From JL08 sp965363755 (GTDB lineage: Bacteria > Pseudomonadota > Alphaproteobacteria > Rhodobacterales > Rhodobacteraceae), in the NCBI GenBank assembly GCA_965363755.1, contig CBDTVL010000014.1, forward strand, positions 1 to 30,230: a stretch of DNA of 30,230 nucleotides, read 5' to 3'. Made by a program: the position numbers and the translations under genes. Under the pieces are notes generated by a model that was not told the origin of the DNA, did not search any database, and saw nothing but the letters and a program-made list of their open reading frames with translations. Every line of letters begins with the position of its first letter. Within the stretch, counting starts at the first letter, position 1. Shown piece by piece: positions 7,881-16,536 of this stretch.

Positions 7881-8801
7881 TTAAAGCGTTGTTTGTTCAA
7901 TCCCTATGGTGCGCAAGGGGACCTTAGCACTAACAGGTTCATCTTCGCCTATGACCAGCAACTCGCGCGCGCCCAAAGTAGACGCGAACCAAGCGGCCAG
8001 GGCGACAGCGTCGCGCGGGTGGGCGGAAGGACCGTCGACGGCGTCCAGCACAATTTTCGAGGGGGCCCACACGCAAATCTGTCCATTTTTCATGGCCCAG
8101 TCCAGTTCGGTCCGGGTCGCAACAACAACGCACCGCGGATCGCGCCCTGCCAGCACCCAGGCGTTCTGTTCAATCGCAAGCAGATCAATCCGCCGTTGCG
8201 CCATCTTGTGATTGGCCTGCGGCGCCGGCCAATCCGCGGCACCGACACACAATATCAGTGGCTGACCGGTCGACGCCAATTGGTCAATCCATCCGGTCAA
8301 ATGTGGTGCCGCAATCGCCGGATTGGACAAATAGACCAGTTCGGGCGCAAGCGCGTCCTGCTCTGCAACCGGTGCATGGTCCTTGATGCGAGAGCGTACG
8401 ATTTCGACACCCAGCGCCCCCGGTCCGCGATCAAGTTTTTCGATCCGGACAAAGGCGCGTACCGCCTGAGGCTCTAACAATATCCGGTCTGCAATGCGCC
8501 CGGCTAAGGTTTCCAGCAGGTTCAACCGTTCTTCTGCGAGTTCAGATGAAATCGCTTCAGTCACGCGGTCGTAAGACAGAATCCGATCCACATCATCATC
8601 AATTTCCCCACTCAGCGGCTGAACTTCGACGACAATGTTAAAGCATATCCGCTGGGTCGTGCCGCGTTCACACTGGAAAGCTCCGATTTCGACCTCGACG
8701 ATGTGATCCCGCAGTGAAATCCGATCCAGCGGAGAGGCTGATGCAGTTGCCTCGGCGCGTTCGGACGGGTGGGCAAAGGCAAGACGAATTTCGGAACTCA
8801 T
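7881..8801 (-). CDS. folB: Dihydroneopterin aldolase with C-terminal amino-acid-kinase-like extension
   Basis: Residues about 25-140 form a complete dihydroneopterin aldolase, which splits dihydroneopterin to 6-hydroxymethyl-dihydropterin in folate synthesis. Conserved points are Glu45 (IGAFQCERG), Tyr78 (LSYDRV) and the Glu-Lys pair at 121-122 (VRIEKLDRGPGA). The protein does not end there: residues about 153-306 add a second domain not present in E. coli FolB (about 120 residues). Its spacing resembles small amino-acid-kinase proteins. A first strand is followed by a Gly-rich loop (VGAADWPAPQ, 186-195), a helix HKMAQRRIDLLAIEQNAWVLAG, and a late ALAAWFASTLGARELLVIGE (267-286). The Lys/Gly phosphate-loop residues are missing, so kinase activity is unlikely. 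The gene heads folB-folP-glmM. Confidence 0.9.
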   Translation of the reverse strand: MSSEIRLAFAHPSERAEATASASPLDRISLRDHIVEVEIGAFQCERGTTQRICFNIVVEVQPLSGEIDDDVDRILSYDRVTEAISSELAEERLNLLETLAGRIADRILLEPQAVRAFVRIEKLDRGPGALGVEIVRSRIKDHAPVAEQDALAPELVYLSNPAIAAPHLTGWIDQLASTGQPLILCVGAADWPAPQANHKMAQRRIDLLAIEQNAWVLAGRDPRCVVVATRTELDWAMKNGQICVWAPSKIVLDAVDGPSAHPRDAVALAAWFASTLGARELLVIGEDEPVSAKVPLRTIGIEQTTL

Positions 8802-8975
8802 GGCAGGCGGGCCTTATCTAGCGGGATCCATTCGGATCAGTATATCGCGTAGATCCCAGTTAACAGGAACAAGTGCGCCGATCCAGCAGGGCAATGCGGC
8901 ATCTTTACAGGACTCTCGTCAGAGTACGGCCCTGATCAACCCTACACTTGGAACCTTCGTTCCTGATCCCTGCCC

Positions 8976-9647
8976 CTAAGGTTTGGACTGGGTACTAACG
9001 GACGTAGCGCGGTAGTTGTGTCGATAAAAAAGATGAACACCGATGTTCGCGGTTTTGGTGTAGACCCGTGACCACTTCGGACGAACGGCCGTGGTGTGAT
9101 AATGAGTTGCACCGTTGGTCAGCTTGCCTGATCTTCCATCAATAACAGCGCGCGCAACCTTGCCGACGCGTTCAAACGCTTGTGGCTCGAGGATCGCTTC
9201 GCTGTTTCCGTCACAGGTATAGGTGAACTGACATTGATACTTGCGTCCCGTTCCCTGATTGATGACGCCACACAGTGAACTTGGAAACCGGGCGCTGCTG
9301 ACACGGTTAAGGATTACCTCAGCCACCGCGAACTGACCTTTTACTGACTCTCCGCGGGCCTCGAAATAAAGTGCTTCAGAAAGACAGCGCCATTCTGCGT
9401 CTCCGCTCGCCTTCGGCTGGGCGTCGATCCAAGCTGTTGAAAAGGTCACTTCTCCGCTTTGTGGTTTGGGGTCAGATACAAATGAGTGCAGCCGATTACT
9501 CGACACAAACTCCAGCGCCGCCTTTTCGCGATCCAGAGCATCCCGATATGACTGATCCAATGCCAAAACAGGCTCAGTCGTCAGCGCAACACCCAGAACA
9601 ACCCCAAAGACGGCTACCGCCGCAGACTTAAACACACCCAAAAACAT
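8976..9647 (-). CDS. Exported SleB/CwlJ-type cell wall hydrolase
   Basis: The C-terminal half (about residues 85-205) matches the Hydrolase_2 (SleB/CwlJ) domain: CLSEALYFEARGES, AVAEVILNRVSSARFPSSLCGVI, then CQFTYTCDG and ATHYHTTAVRPKW. The glutamate in ALYFEARGE is the expected catalytic residue. These enzymes cleave peptidoglycan, and in Gram-negative bacteria probably act in wall remodelling. I chose the ATG at 9647 (223 residues) because it is followed directly by a signal peptide (VFGVVLGVALTTEPVLALDQ). A GTG at 9689 would add 14 residues in front of it. Two or three cysteines in the domain could form disulfides in the periplasm. It is separated by 174 bases from folB. Confidence 0.87.
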   Translation of the reverse strand: MFLGVFKSAAVAVFGVVLGVALTTEPVLALDQSYRDALDREKAALEFVSSNRLHSFVSDPKPQSGEVTFSTAWIDAQPKASGDAEWRCLSEALYFEARGESVKGQFAVAEVILNRVSSARFPSSLCGVINQGTGRKYQCQFTYTCDGNSEAILEPQAFERVGKVARAVIDGRSGKLTNGATHYHTTAVRPKWSRVYTKTANIGVHLFYRHNYRATSVSTQSKP

Positions 9648-9840
9648 AGCAGCCCCACAAAACCCAGTACCCAAAATCGGACGCCGCACCCCTCCCAGAT
9701 GTGCGACAGTCGCGGTGATTAGCTGCTTTTTACCGAAAGGTCTAGTTTTGCAAACACTCTAGGCGGAAACACACTTATTATCAGAAGGTTGTTGACATCT
9801 TTGAATGCAAAACATTCGCCTTAATTTAGACACATTCCGC

Positions 9841-9865
9841 CCGATAACCTACTGTAACTTATCGG
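9841..9865 (-). repeat. Inverted repeat spanning the stop codon of the PPDK-like gene
   Basis: CCGATAA (9841-9847) and TTATCGG (9859-9865) are perfect 7-base inverted arms around 11 bases that include the TAG stop. As RNA this is a hairpin ending about 8 bases past the stop. No U-run follows, so it is not a standard terminator. It may be a 3'-end stabiliser or chance. Confidence 0.3.
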
Positions 9866-12386
9866 CAATCGCCAATTGGGCGGCAGCCAGTCTAGCGACA
9901 GGAACCCGAAACGGCGAACAGGACACATAATCAAAGCCAGCCTGCCTACAAAACGCAATTGATTCCGGATTGCCTCCATGTTCACCACAGATCGACAGGG
10001 TGATTCCCGGCTCGGCGGCCCGCCCACGGTCGGCCCCCAGTTGCAGCAGTTCGCCGACGCCCTCGACATCCAATATGTGGAAAGGGTCCTCGGGAAAGAC
10101 GCCTTGATTAACATAGGTCGACATGAATCGGCCAGCGTCATCGCGCGACAGACCGTAGGCCATCTGGGTCAGATCGTTGGTGCCAAAACTCAGAAATGAG
10201 ACATAAGGTGCAATATCGCCAGCCCGCAGGGCAGCGCGAGGCGTTTCGACCATTACTCCCAAATGATAGGTAAAATCGCTCCCGCGTTCGGCGCGAACAG
10301 CAGCAGCCACCGCATCAACCCGAGTCTTGACCAACTCGACTTCTCGCTTCGCACTGACCAGAGGAATCATGATCTCGGGCACCACGGGTTCCCCATCAAG
10401 GCTCGCCTCGATGGTAGCCTCAAAGATGGCGCGCGCCTGCATGTCGTAAATCTCGGGCACGGTCACACCCAGGCGCACACCACGCAGGCCCAGCATCGGG
10501 TTGTATTCCTCCATTGCCTCGACCCTTCGGGTGACATCAGACAGCGGAAGATCCAAGGCTTCGGCCAATTCGCGTTGACCATCTCGGTCAGTCGGCAGAA
10601 ATTCGTGCAAGGGTGGATCAAACAAACGAATACAGACCGGTTGGCCCTGCATGATCCGAAACAGCTGAATGAAATCTTCTCGCTGCATTGGCAACAAACG
10701 TTCCAAAACAGCTGCGCGGTCGCCGCTGTCATCCGCAAAGATCATTTCGCGCATCACGGTCAGGCGGTCTTCTTCGAAAAACATGTGTTCAGTCCTACAC
10801 AAACCAATGCCTTGTGCATCGAAATTACGCGCGGTTTGCGCCTCTTGTGGAGAATCGGCGTTGGCGCGGATTCCAATGTCACGTTCAGCATCAGCCCATC
10901 CCATCAGCGTCTGAAAGGCGTCGTCAAGCGTCGCCTCCAGCATCGCCGGTTCACCAGCCAATATCTGGCCGCTGGTGCCATCCACTGTAATCACGTCACC
11001 AGCCAACAAAATGCGACCATCCGGCGTGATCAACTGCTGCTTACCGGTTTGAAAGCGGATCGAAGAAGCTCCCACAACACAAGGCACGCCGATGCCACGG
11101 CCAATCACAGCGGCGTGGCTGGTGATACCGCCCCGCTCCGTCAGAACCGCGCTCGCGGCATGCATACCACGTATATCCTCGGGCGAGGTTTCGCGGCGCA
11201 CCAAAACACATGGTTCTCCGCGGGCAAAACAGGCCTGTGCATCGGATGCCCTGAATACAATTTTCCCGCTGGCCGCTCCTGGGCTTGCAGCGATACCGGC
11301 CCCAAGGATGTCGCGAGGTGCATCCGGATCAATCTGACGATGCAACAACTCGGTCAGCATGCGCGGCTCGATGCGCATCACAGCCTCTTGCGGCGGGATA
11401 ATTCCGTCGCGCGCTAATGAAACTGCAATCCGCACAGCAGCTCTGGGCGAGCGGGCCACGCGCACACCGTCCAGAATGTGAACTGCACCGTTTTGGATTG
11501 CAAATTCCACCTGCATTTCTTCCCGCAGACTTGTGCGCATCAGCGATGCATGAGTCTTGAGGTTCGCAAAAGCCTCAGGCGCCAGTTCTTCCAGCGAGAG
11601 GCCCCGCGGATCACGTTCAAGGAATACTGCGGCGGCGTCTCTTTGCAGCGCGTCGCGGCCCTGAGATTGAGACAGATACCGACCGGTGATCTGCATTTGC
11701 CCGGTGATCGAACTCACCAGCTGCAATACACCAGACCCACTTTCGCCCTGCCCAACGCCAAATGCCATCTGCTGAACCACAAGGCCAAGGCCGGCATCTG
11801 CCGGCGCGCCTTTGGCCTGCCGCAAAAGGCGGGCGGATGTACCTTCCCATGCGCGCGCCATAGAACGCAGGACACCTGCCAGTTGCACACCCGGATCCTG
11901 CGGAAATGGCTCTTGGGTCTCGTCTTCGTAGGCGCTCAGCGTCTCGCTCAGCGCATTGGTATCATCGCTTGCTACATCGTCGAACATATCCGGATCAAGC
12001 CGCGCGACATGGATGGCGTAAGACTGCACAAACCGCAGGTACAATGCGCTTGCTGCATCCGAACCCAGCGTTTTGCAAAACTCGACATGACGCGCATCGT
12101 TCATACCGATGTTCAGCACCGCACCCGGCCCGCCCCAGTCAGGATCCTCAGACGAAGGGCGCACACATAACAGCTCACCCGGTTCGAACTGAGACAGCAC
12201 AGATGCGATATCGGGCATTTCTCCAATCGCAATATTGCGCACTGCATCAAAAGAAAGTGCGACGGTCCGCGGCACCGGCAGATCCAGACGGACCAGTCGT
12301 TGCAGGCACTTGGCGCGCCCACCATGAGTGGTCGCCGCAACAAGCGCATCTGCTGTAATCAGCGTGGTGGTTGGGTTTCTATGCAT
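9849..12386 (-). CDS. Divergent pyruvate phosphate dikinase-like (PEP-utilising) protein with degenerate ATP-grasp domain
   Basis: With the ATG at 12386 the protein has 845 residues; a GTG at 12431 and an ATG at 12425 are alternatives. The phosphohistidine domain is intact (TERGGITSHAAVIGRG, His424). The C-terminal PEP/pyruvate domain keeps all the residues I expect: GIGLCRTEHMFF, CIRLFDPP, GVMVETPRAAL, SFGTNDLTQ and the late acid-base Cys in SCSPFRVPVARLAAAQ. The N-terminal ATP-grasp part is recognisable but worn. GGKGANL has become GGRAKCL, and the usual DIEF...LQTRNGKR stretch reads QVEF...LDGVRVAR (about 292-311), losing the Asp, Gln and Arg that contact ATP. Standard PPDK interconverts pyruvate, ATP and Pi with PEP, AMP and PPi. 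This copy may use another donor or be regulatory. It follows glyS by 94 bases. Confidence 0.8.
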   Translation of the reverse strand: MHRNPTTTLITADALVAATTHGGRAKCLQRLVRLDLPVPRTVALSFDAVRNIAIGEMPDIASVLSQFEPGELLCVRPSSEDPDWGGPGAVLNIGMNDARHVEFCKTLGSDAASALYLRFVQSYAIHVARLDPDMFDDVASDDTNALSETLSAYEDETQEPFPQDPGVQLAGVLRSMARAWEGTSARLLRQAKGAPADAGLGLVVQQMAFGVGQGESGSGVLQLVSSITGQMQITGRYLSQSQGRDALQRDAAAVFLERDPRGLSLEELAPEAFANLKTHASLMRTSLREEMQVEFAIQNGAVHILDGVRVARSPRAAVRIAVSLARDGIIPPQEAVMRIEPRMLTELLHRQIDPDAPRDILGAGIAASPGAASGKIVFRASDAQACFARGEPCVLVRRETSPEDIRGMHAASAVLTERGGITSHAAVIGRGIGVPCVVGASSIRFQTGKQQLITPDGRILLAGDVITVDGTSGQILAGEPAMLEATLDDAFQTLMGWADAERDIGIRANADSPQEAQTARNFDAQGIGLCRTEHMFFEEDRLTVMREMIFADDSGDRAAVLERLLPMQREDFIQLFRIMQGQPVCIRLFDPPLHEFLPTDRDGQRELAEALDLPLSDVTRRVEAMEEYNPMLGLRGVRLGVTVPEIYDMQARAIFEATIEASLDGEPVVPEIMIPLVSAKREVELVKTRVDAVAAAVRAERGSDFTYHLGVMVETPRAALRAGDIAPYVSFLSFGTNDLTQMAYGLSRDDAGRFMSTYVNQGVFPEDPFHILDVEGVGELLQLGADRGRAAEPGITLSICGEHGGNPESIAFCRQAGFDYVSCSPFRVPVARLAAAQLAIADKLQ

Positions 12387-12480
12387 TTTTCTGCGCTGCG
12401 GCACCTTTTGTTGTAGGCGCAGCATAGGCACAGTTGTGATCTGTGCAAGGGGCTGGAATATCGCTCCTGTTGGCGACGGT

Positions 12481-14733
12481 TTACCCGTCCACGCAAGTGA
12501 GATCTGCTACAGAGGAGCACACCGTGCGAATACGGTGCAACAGGTTCAACCGGTTGCGCCGCACGGTTTGATTGTCGCTGTTCACCTGCACGTCGGTAAA
12601 GAAGGCGTCAATCGGTGCGCGCAAGTTTGCCATCACCTGCATCGCGGTCGCGAAATCTCCCTGCTCCATTGCGGGCAAGATCTTGGCCTCAGCGGCGTCA
12701 AGGGCCGCGAACAGTTCAGTTTCCGCGCCCGCTTCGGCGAATTTTATGTCGGCACCGTAGGAATATTCAACGCCATCCTTTTCCTGGGCTTGGGTCAGGA
12801 TGTTGTTGGCGCGTTTGAAGCCTTGGATCAGATTTTCGCCATCGTCGGTCTTAAGCGTTTCGCTGAGAGCAGTTGCGCGTTTGACCAATAATGTCAGATC
12901 ATCATTGTTTGGCATGGCAATACAGGCATCGATGATGTCTTGGCGGATGCCTTGGTCTTTGAGGTAGACTTTCAGGCGGTCGTGGAAAAACGCAAGCAGA
13001 TGCTCGCTAATGTCTGGTACGCGTTTTGAAACGCCATCAATCCATGATCCCTCGGCAAAATCAGGCTTGGGTGTTTGATCGTCAAACCGTGCCTTGACGG
13101 TCCGAAAGGCTGATCCAAACACACCATACTCAGCTATTTCACCAAGCGTTTCTTCCATGGTGTGCACGTCAAACTCTTCACCTGTGCTCCGAGCATTGTT
13201 GATCTCGAATTTGAGAAGCTCTGCATCAATGAACCGATCAAGACCAAAGCTCAGGTCGTTCTCTAGCGCCAATCGGATAACGCCCAAGGCGGCACGCCGC
13301 AACGCAAACGGGTCTTTTGATCCAGTGGGTTTTTCGTCAATCGCCCAGAACCCCGTTAGGGTATCGATCTTGTCAGCCAATGCCACTGCTACAGACACCG
13401 GTGCGGTTGGTACATCATCAGACGGACCTTGCGGTGCGTAGTGTTCCTCGGATGCTGCAGCAACCGCCTCGGAATACCCAGCCTCTAACGCATAGTACCG
13501 CCCCATAAGGCCCTGCAACTCTGGAAACTCGCCAACCATTTCGGAACTCAGGTCGGCTTTGGCCAGACGGGCGGCTTGTTCCGCCTCGTCCGGATCAGCC
13601 CCGACAGCAGGTGCGATTTCGCGGGCCAGTGCGGCGATGCGTTCGACTCGTTCAGCCTGCGTGCCCAGTTTGTTATGAAAGGTCACGTTTTCAAGCGATT
13701 TGGTCCAGACCGACATATCGGATTTGGCCACGCGCAAGTCGTTGTCCCAAAAGAACTTCGCATCTGCCAGACGAGCGGACAGTACTTTTTGATTGCCCGC
13801 AAGGATGGTCGCACCCTGATCCGGTGTTTCGATATTGGCCACCGTCACAAACCGTTCGATCCGACCGGATTTCGGATTGCGGACAGAAAAGAATTTCTGA
13901 TGTTCGCGCATCGAGGTTTGCAGCACTTCCGCAGGCAGATCGAGAAACGTCTCGTCAATTGTGCCCATCAGCACAACCGGCCATTCAACCAGCCCGGCAA
14001 CCTCGGTCAAAAGTGCTTTGTCTTCAACAATCTCAAGCCCGTTGGCAAATGCCTGATTGGTGGCATCCGCCCAGATGTGGTCGGCCCGCTCGGCAGGATC
14101 AATTACCACGTTGGCGCGCTTTAGTTTTGTCGCATAATCCTCAAATCCGGTGACGGTGATTGCCCCTGAAGACATAAACCGATGGCCGTGTGTTTTGTCG
14201 CTGGACTTGATCCCTTCGATGTCCAAAGCGACAACTTCGGCCCCGTCCTCGGCGCTGAGAATACACAGGATTGACTGCAAAGGACGCACCCAGCGCAGCG
14301 ACCCCGCGCCCCAGCGCATGGATTTCGGCCATGGAAAGTTGCGGATCGTGTGTTCGAGAACTTGCGCCACAATGTCAGCCGCCGGGCGGCCCGGCTTTTC
14401 GATCACCGCGTAAAACACCCGGCCCTTTTTCTCGTCGCGTTCTTCCAGCGCCTCGCGCGCGACGCCAGCGCCGCGCAGAAACCCCTGGATGGCCTTATCA
14501 GGGGCATCAGTGCGGGGGCCTTTTCGCTCTTCGCGGGTGGTCGGACTGTTTGCCAACAACCCCTCGATTGTCAGTGTCAGACGTCGCGGGGTCGAAAACG
14601 CTGCGGCGCTTGCGTAGGTCAGACCTGCATCGACGAGACCATCTGTCATGCGCTTTTTCAGATCCTCTGCAGCCCGCGCCTGCATACGCGCCGGGATTTC
14701 TTCGGAAAACAGTTCAATCAGAAGATCGGGCAT
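12481..14733 (-). CDS. glyS: Glycyl-tRNA synthetase beta subunit
   Basis: GlyS is the large subunit of the bacterial alpha2-beta2 glycyl-tRNA synthetase and mainly binds tRNA-Gly. The 750-residue protein starts MPDLLIELFSEEIPARMQ, the family's standard opening, and has EVLQTSMREHQKFFSV and the HD-type core. It ends with the anticodon-binding region NRLNLLHRIRTVCSSVADLT. AAGGA lies about 8 bases before the ATG. It follows gltS by only 9 bases, so its transcript runs through gltS rather than directly from glyQ. An intrinsic terminator lies between glyQ-DUF6446 and gltS. Confidence 0.97.
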   Translation of the reverse strand: MPDLLIELFSEEIPARMQARAAEDLKKRMTDGLVDAGLTYASAAAFSTPRRLTLTIEGLLANSPTTREERKGPRTDAPDKAIQGFLRGAGVAREALEERDEKKGRVFYAVIEKPGRPAADIVAQVLEHTIRNFPWPKSMRWGAGSLRWVRPLQSILCILSAEDGAEVVALDIEGIKSSDKTHGHRFMSSGAITVTGFEDYATKLKRANVVIDPAERADHIWADATNQAFANGLEIVEDKALLTEVAGLVEWPVVLMGTIDETFLDLPAEVLQTSMREHQKFFSVRNPKSGRIERFVTVANIETPDQGATILAGNQKVLSARLADAKFFWDNDLRVAKSDMSVWTKSLENVTFHNKLGTQAERVERIAALAREIAPAVGADPDEAEQAARLAKADLSSEMVGEFPELQGLMGRYYALEAGYSEAVAAASEEHYAPQGPSDDVPTAPVSVAVALADKIDTLTGFWAIDEKPTGSKDPFALRRAALGVIRLALENDLSFGLDRFIDAELLKFEINNARSTGEEFDVHTMEETLGEIAEYGVFGSAFRTVKARFDDQTPKPDFAEGSWIDGVSKRVPDISEHLLAFFHDRLKVYLKDQGIRQDIIDACIAMPNNDDLTLLVKRATALSETLKTDDGENLIQGFKRANNILTQAQEKDGVEYSYGADIKFAEAGAETELFAALDAAEAKILPAMEQGDFATAMQVMANLRAPIDAFFTDVQVNSDNQTVRRNRLNLLHRIRTVCSSVADLTCVDG

Positions 14734-14742
14734 GATGAGTCC

Positions 14743-15954
14743 TTAGTGGGTTACAATCATCTGGATAACGATTGCGTTGGCAATGTCGACAAAGAAGGCG
14801 GATACAAGCGGCAGCACGATAAAGGCAATAGGGGACGGGCCATAACGTTTTGTCACGGCCGTCATGTTTGCAATAGCGGTTGGCGTCGCACCCAGTGCAA
14901 AACCGCCAAAACCCGCCGACAAAACTGCAGCGCGATAGCCCCGCCCCATCACCGGGAAAAGCACATAAATGACAAACACCACGGTGAAAACGGTTTGTGC
15001 CGCCATCATCAGCACAATGCTCAGGCCCAACTCGGCTACGGTCCAAAGTTGCAGGCTCATCAACGACATTGCCAGAAAGGCGCCCAGCGCGAATTCGGAA
15101 ATCAAGGCCAGTGCTGGGGTCCGGGTCACCGGAGGCGCGTCAGGGCGCAGCGCAGCGCGTGCATTGGCCAGAACAATGCCCATGATCAGACAAGGCACAA
15201 ATAACGGCAGCTTTAACCCGGCAGTCTCAACGGCCTCGTGCAGGACATAGCCAAAGATGATGGCGATGTTCAGATAGAGGATCACCCGCATGACGGATTG
15301 ATGATCTATCGGTGTGGCAAGGTCCCCCTCTTTCTTGGAGATCCCAATTGTATTGCTTTCCTGCGGCCGTGCGGGTGTCAGGTTGTGTTTTTCCACTAGA
15401 TATTTGGCAATAGGACCCCCGACAAGCGCTGCCAATACCAGCCCCAATGTGGCCACTGCCACACCCAATTCCGTTGTGCCGGTCAGCCTCGTGACTTCGG
15501 CTATATCCGGCGCCCACGCAATCGCCGTTCCGTGTCCACCAATCAATGCCGCCGAGCCAAACAAGACCCCGGCTTGCGCCGGATAGCCAAACATGACAGC
15601 GCCACCGACTCCAATTACATTCTGCGCAAAAATCATCACTAAGGTTAGAATGAGTAACAATGCCAAAGGCTTGCCACCTGATATCAGATCGCTCAATCGC
15701 GCATTAAGGCCAATGCCTGCGAAAAACAGGACCAGAAGGAAATCACGTGTCTCAAGTTCAAAGGAAAGCTCAATGCCGAACGCAAGATACATGGCCAAAA
15801 CGACAAGCGCTGCTAATAATCCTCCGGTCACAGGTTCAGGAATGTTGAATTGACGCAGAACTGCATAGTTTGAGTTCAACCGCGCACCAACAAGATACAC
15901 AGCAAACCCCAATGTGGCAGTTATGAAATCCGGGATGATAATCAGATCATTCAC
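14743..15954 (-). CDS. gltS: Sodium/glutamate symporter
   Basis: The 403-residue membrane protein is a full-length GltS, importing glutamate with sodium across the inner membrane. It has about ten to twelve hydrophobic segments. Family landmarks are the early RQFNIPEPVTGGLLAALVV, the re-entrant GSAALIGGHGTAIAWAP, and in the second half GFGGFALGATPTAIANM. The start is GTG at 15954; the adjacent ATG one base away is out of frame. The ribosome-binding site is weak. A strong terminator stands 40-80 bases upstream, so gltS needs its own promoter in a very short gap or depends on read-through. Its placement between glyQ and glyS is unusual compared with a plain glyQS operon. Confidence 0.93.
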   Translation of the reverse strand: MNDLIIIPDFITATLGFAVYLVGARLNSNYAVLRQFNIPEPVTGGLLAALVVLAMYLAFGIELSFELETRDFLLVLFFAGIGLNARLSDLISGGKPLALLLILTLVMIFAQNVIGVGGAVMFGYPAQAGVLFGSAALIGGHGTAIAWAPDIAEVTRLTGTTELGVAVATLGLVLAALVGGPIAKYLVEKHNLTPARPQESNTIGISKKEGDLATPIDHQSVMRVILYLNIAIIFGYVLHEAVETAGLKLPLFVPCLIMGIVLANARAALRPDAPPVTRTPALALISEFALGAFLAMSLMSLQLWTVAELGLSIVLMMAAQTVFTVVFVIYVLFPVMGRGYRAAVLSAGFGGFALGATPTAIANMTAVTKRYGPSPIAFIVLPLVSAFFVDIANAIVIQMIVTH

Positions 15955-15995
15955 ATCTTTGCTCTGGTCTCTGCCCCTGCCAACAATACATCGTC

Positions 15996-16032
15996 AAAAA
16001 AAGGCGCCCAGCCCTATAGATCAGGGACGGGC
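15996..16032 (-). terminator. Intrinsic terminator after the DUF6446-like gene
   Basis: On the minus strand, bases 16032-16023 pair with 16015-16006 as a 10-position stem (eight Watson-Crick pairs, one G-U, one mismatch) around a 7-base loop. Three bases (GCC) and then seven T follow (15996-16002). The hairpin overlaps the stop codon of the preceding gene. This should end much of the glyQ transcript before gltS. Confidence 0.6.
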
Positions 16033-16536
16033 CGGGCATTCTTCGCCGATGATGGTGCCATCATAAGCTTTGTCGCCACAGTCGTTTAGTTCATGCCATG
16101 CATAGCCGCGGCCATCTTCGGTGATGACAACGATGCGATCGACGCCAAAATCAACGTTTTTGCCGCCGAGAAACGCCAGCGCTGTGCCCGCCTCCAGTTC
16201 TGCTGCTATTGCAGTCGCGTCAAAACAGTCAAACCACCCCGGCGCATTGCGTGGAACAACGTTGTCGAGGCCCACATAGGTCTCGGTCAGCATCGCGTGG
16301 CTGAAGGATGTGGTGAAACAGGCACGATATCGGATCGGGCTTGAATCGGCATCGATTGCGCGAAAATCTTCATACACTATTGGTTCAGGCATGTTGGAGA
16401 CAAATGAGACCAACTGCACATCATCAATTCCGGTCGCTGACACTTCTTCATAAAACGCGTAAACCTGCAAATAATACATGGCCGCCCCGGCCACTGCTGC
16501 AATCACCACAATCATCCCTACCAGAAACTTTCCCAT
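16021..16536 (-). CDS. Membrane-anchored DUF6446-like protein
   Basis: The 171-residue protein has one N-terminal membrane helix (VGMIVVIAAVAGAAMYYLQV, 6-25) and a periplasmic domain of about 145 residues. That domain holds four cysteines: RACFTTSF, WFDCFDA, NDCGDK and GEECPARP. They could pair as disulfides. I recall a Rhodobacteraceae family, DUF6446, with this opening (MGKFLVGMIVVIAA) found beside glyQ; the function is unknown. The ATG directly abuts the glyQ stop codon (TAG-ATG), so the two are translationally coupled. The gene ends in an intrinsic terminator. Confidence 0.75.
   Translation of the reverse strand: MGKFLVGMIVVIAAVAGAAMYYLQVYAFYEEVSATGIDDVQLVSFVSNMPEPIVYEDFRAIDADSSPIRYRACFTTSFSHAMLTETYVGLDNVVPRNAPGWFDCFDATAIAAELEAGTALAFLGGKNVDFGVDRIVVITEDGRGYAWHELNDCGDKAYDGTIIGEECPARP

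Noticed and set aside
8950..8963. GGAAC-CTTC-GTTCC hairpin after the SleB-like gene
   Set aside because: The stem is only five pairs and no U-run follows on the minus strand, so it cannot be called a terminator.
9803..9817. GAATG-CAAAA-CATTC hairpin downstream of the PPDK-like gene
   Set aside because: Five-pair AT-rich stem without a U-run; expected by chance in AT-rich intergenic DNA.
10263..11417. 384-codon plus-strand open frame inside the PPDK-like gene
   Set aside because: It is the antisense of a clearly conserved PEP-utilising enzyme; high GC at third positions creates such shadow frames.
14350..15204. 284-codon plus-strand open frame across the glyS and gltS junction
   Set aside because: It is antisense to both glyS and gltS and is rich in His/Arg/Gln as expected for a shadow.
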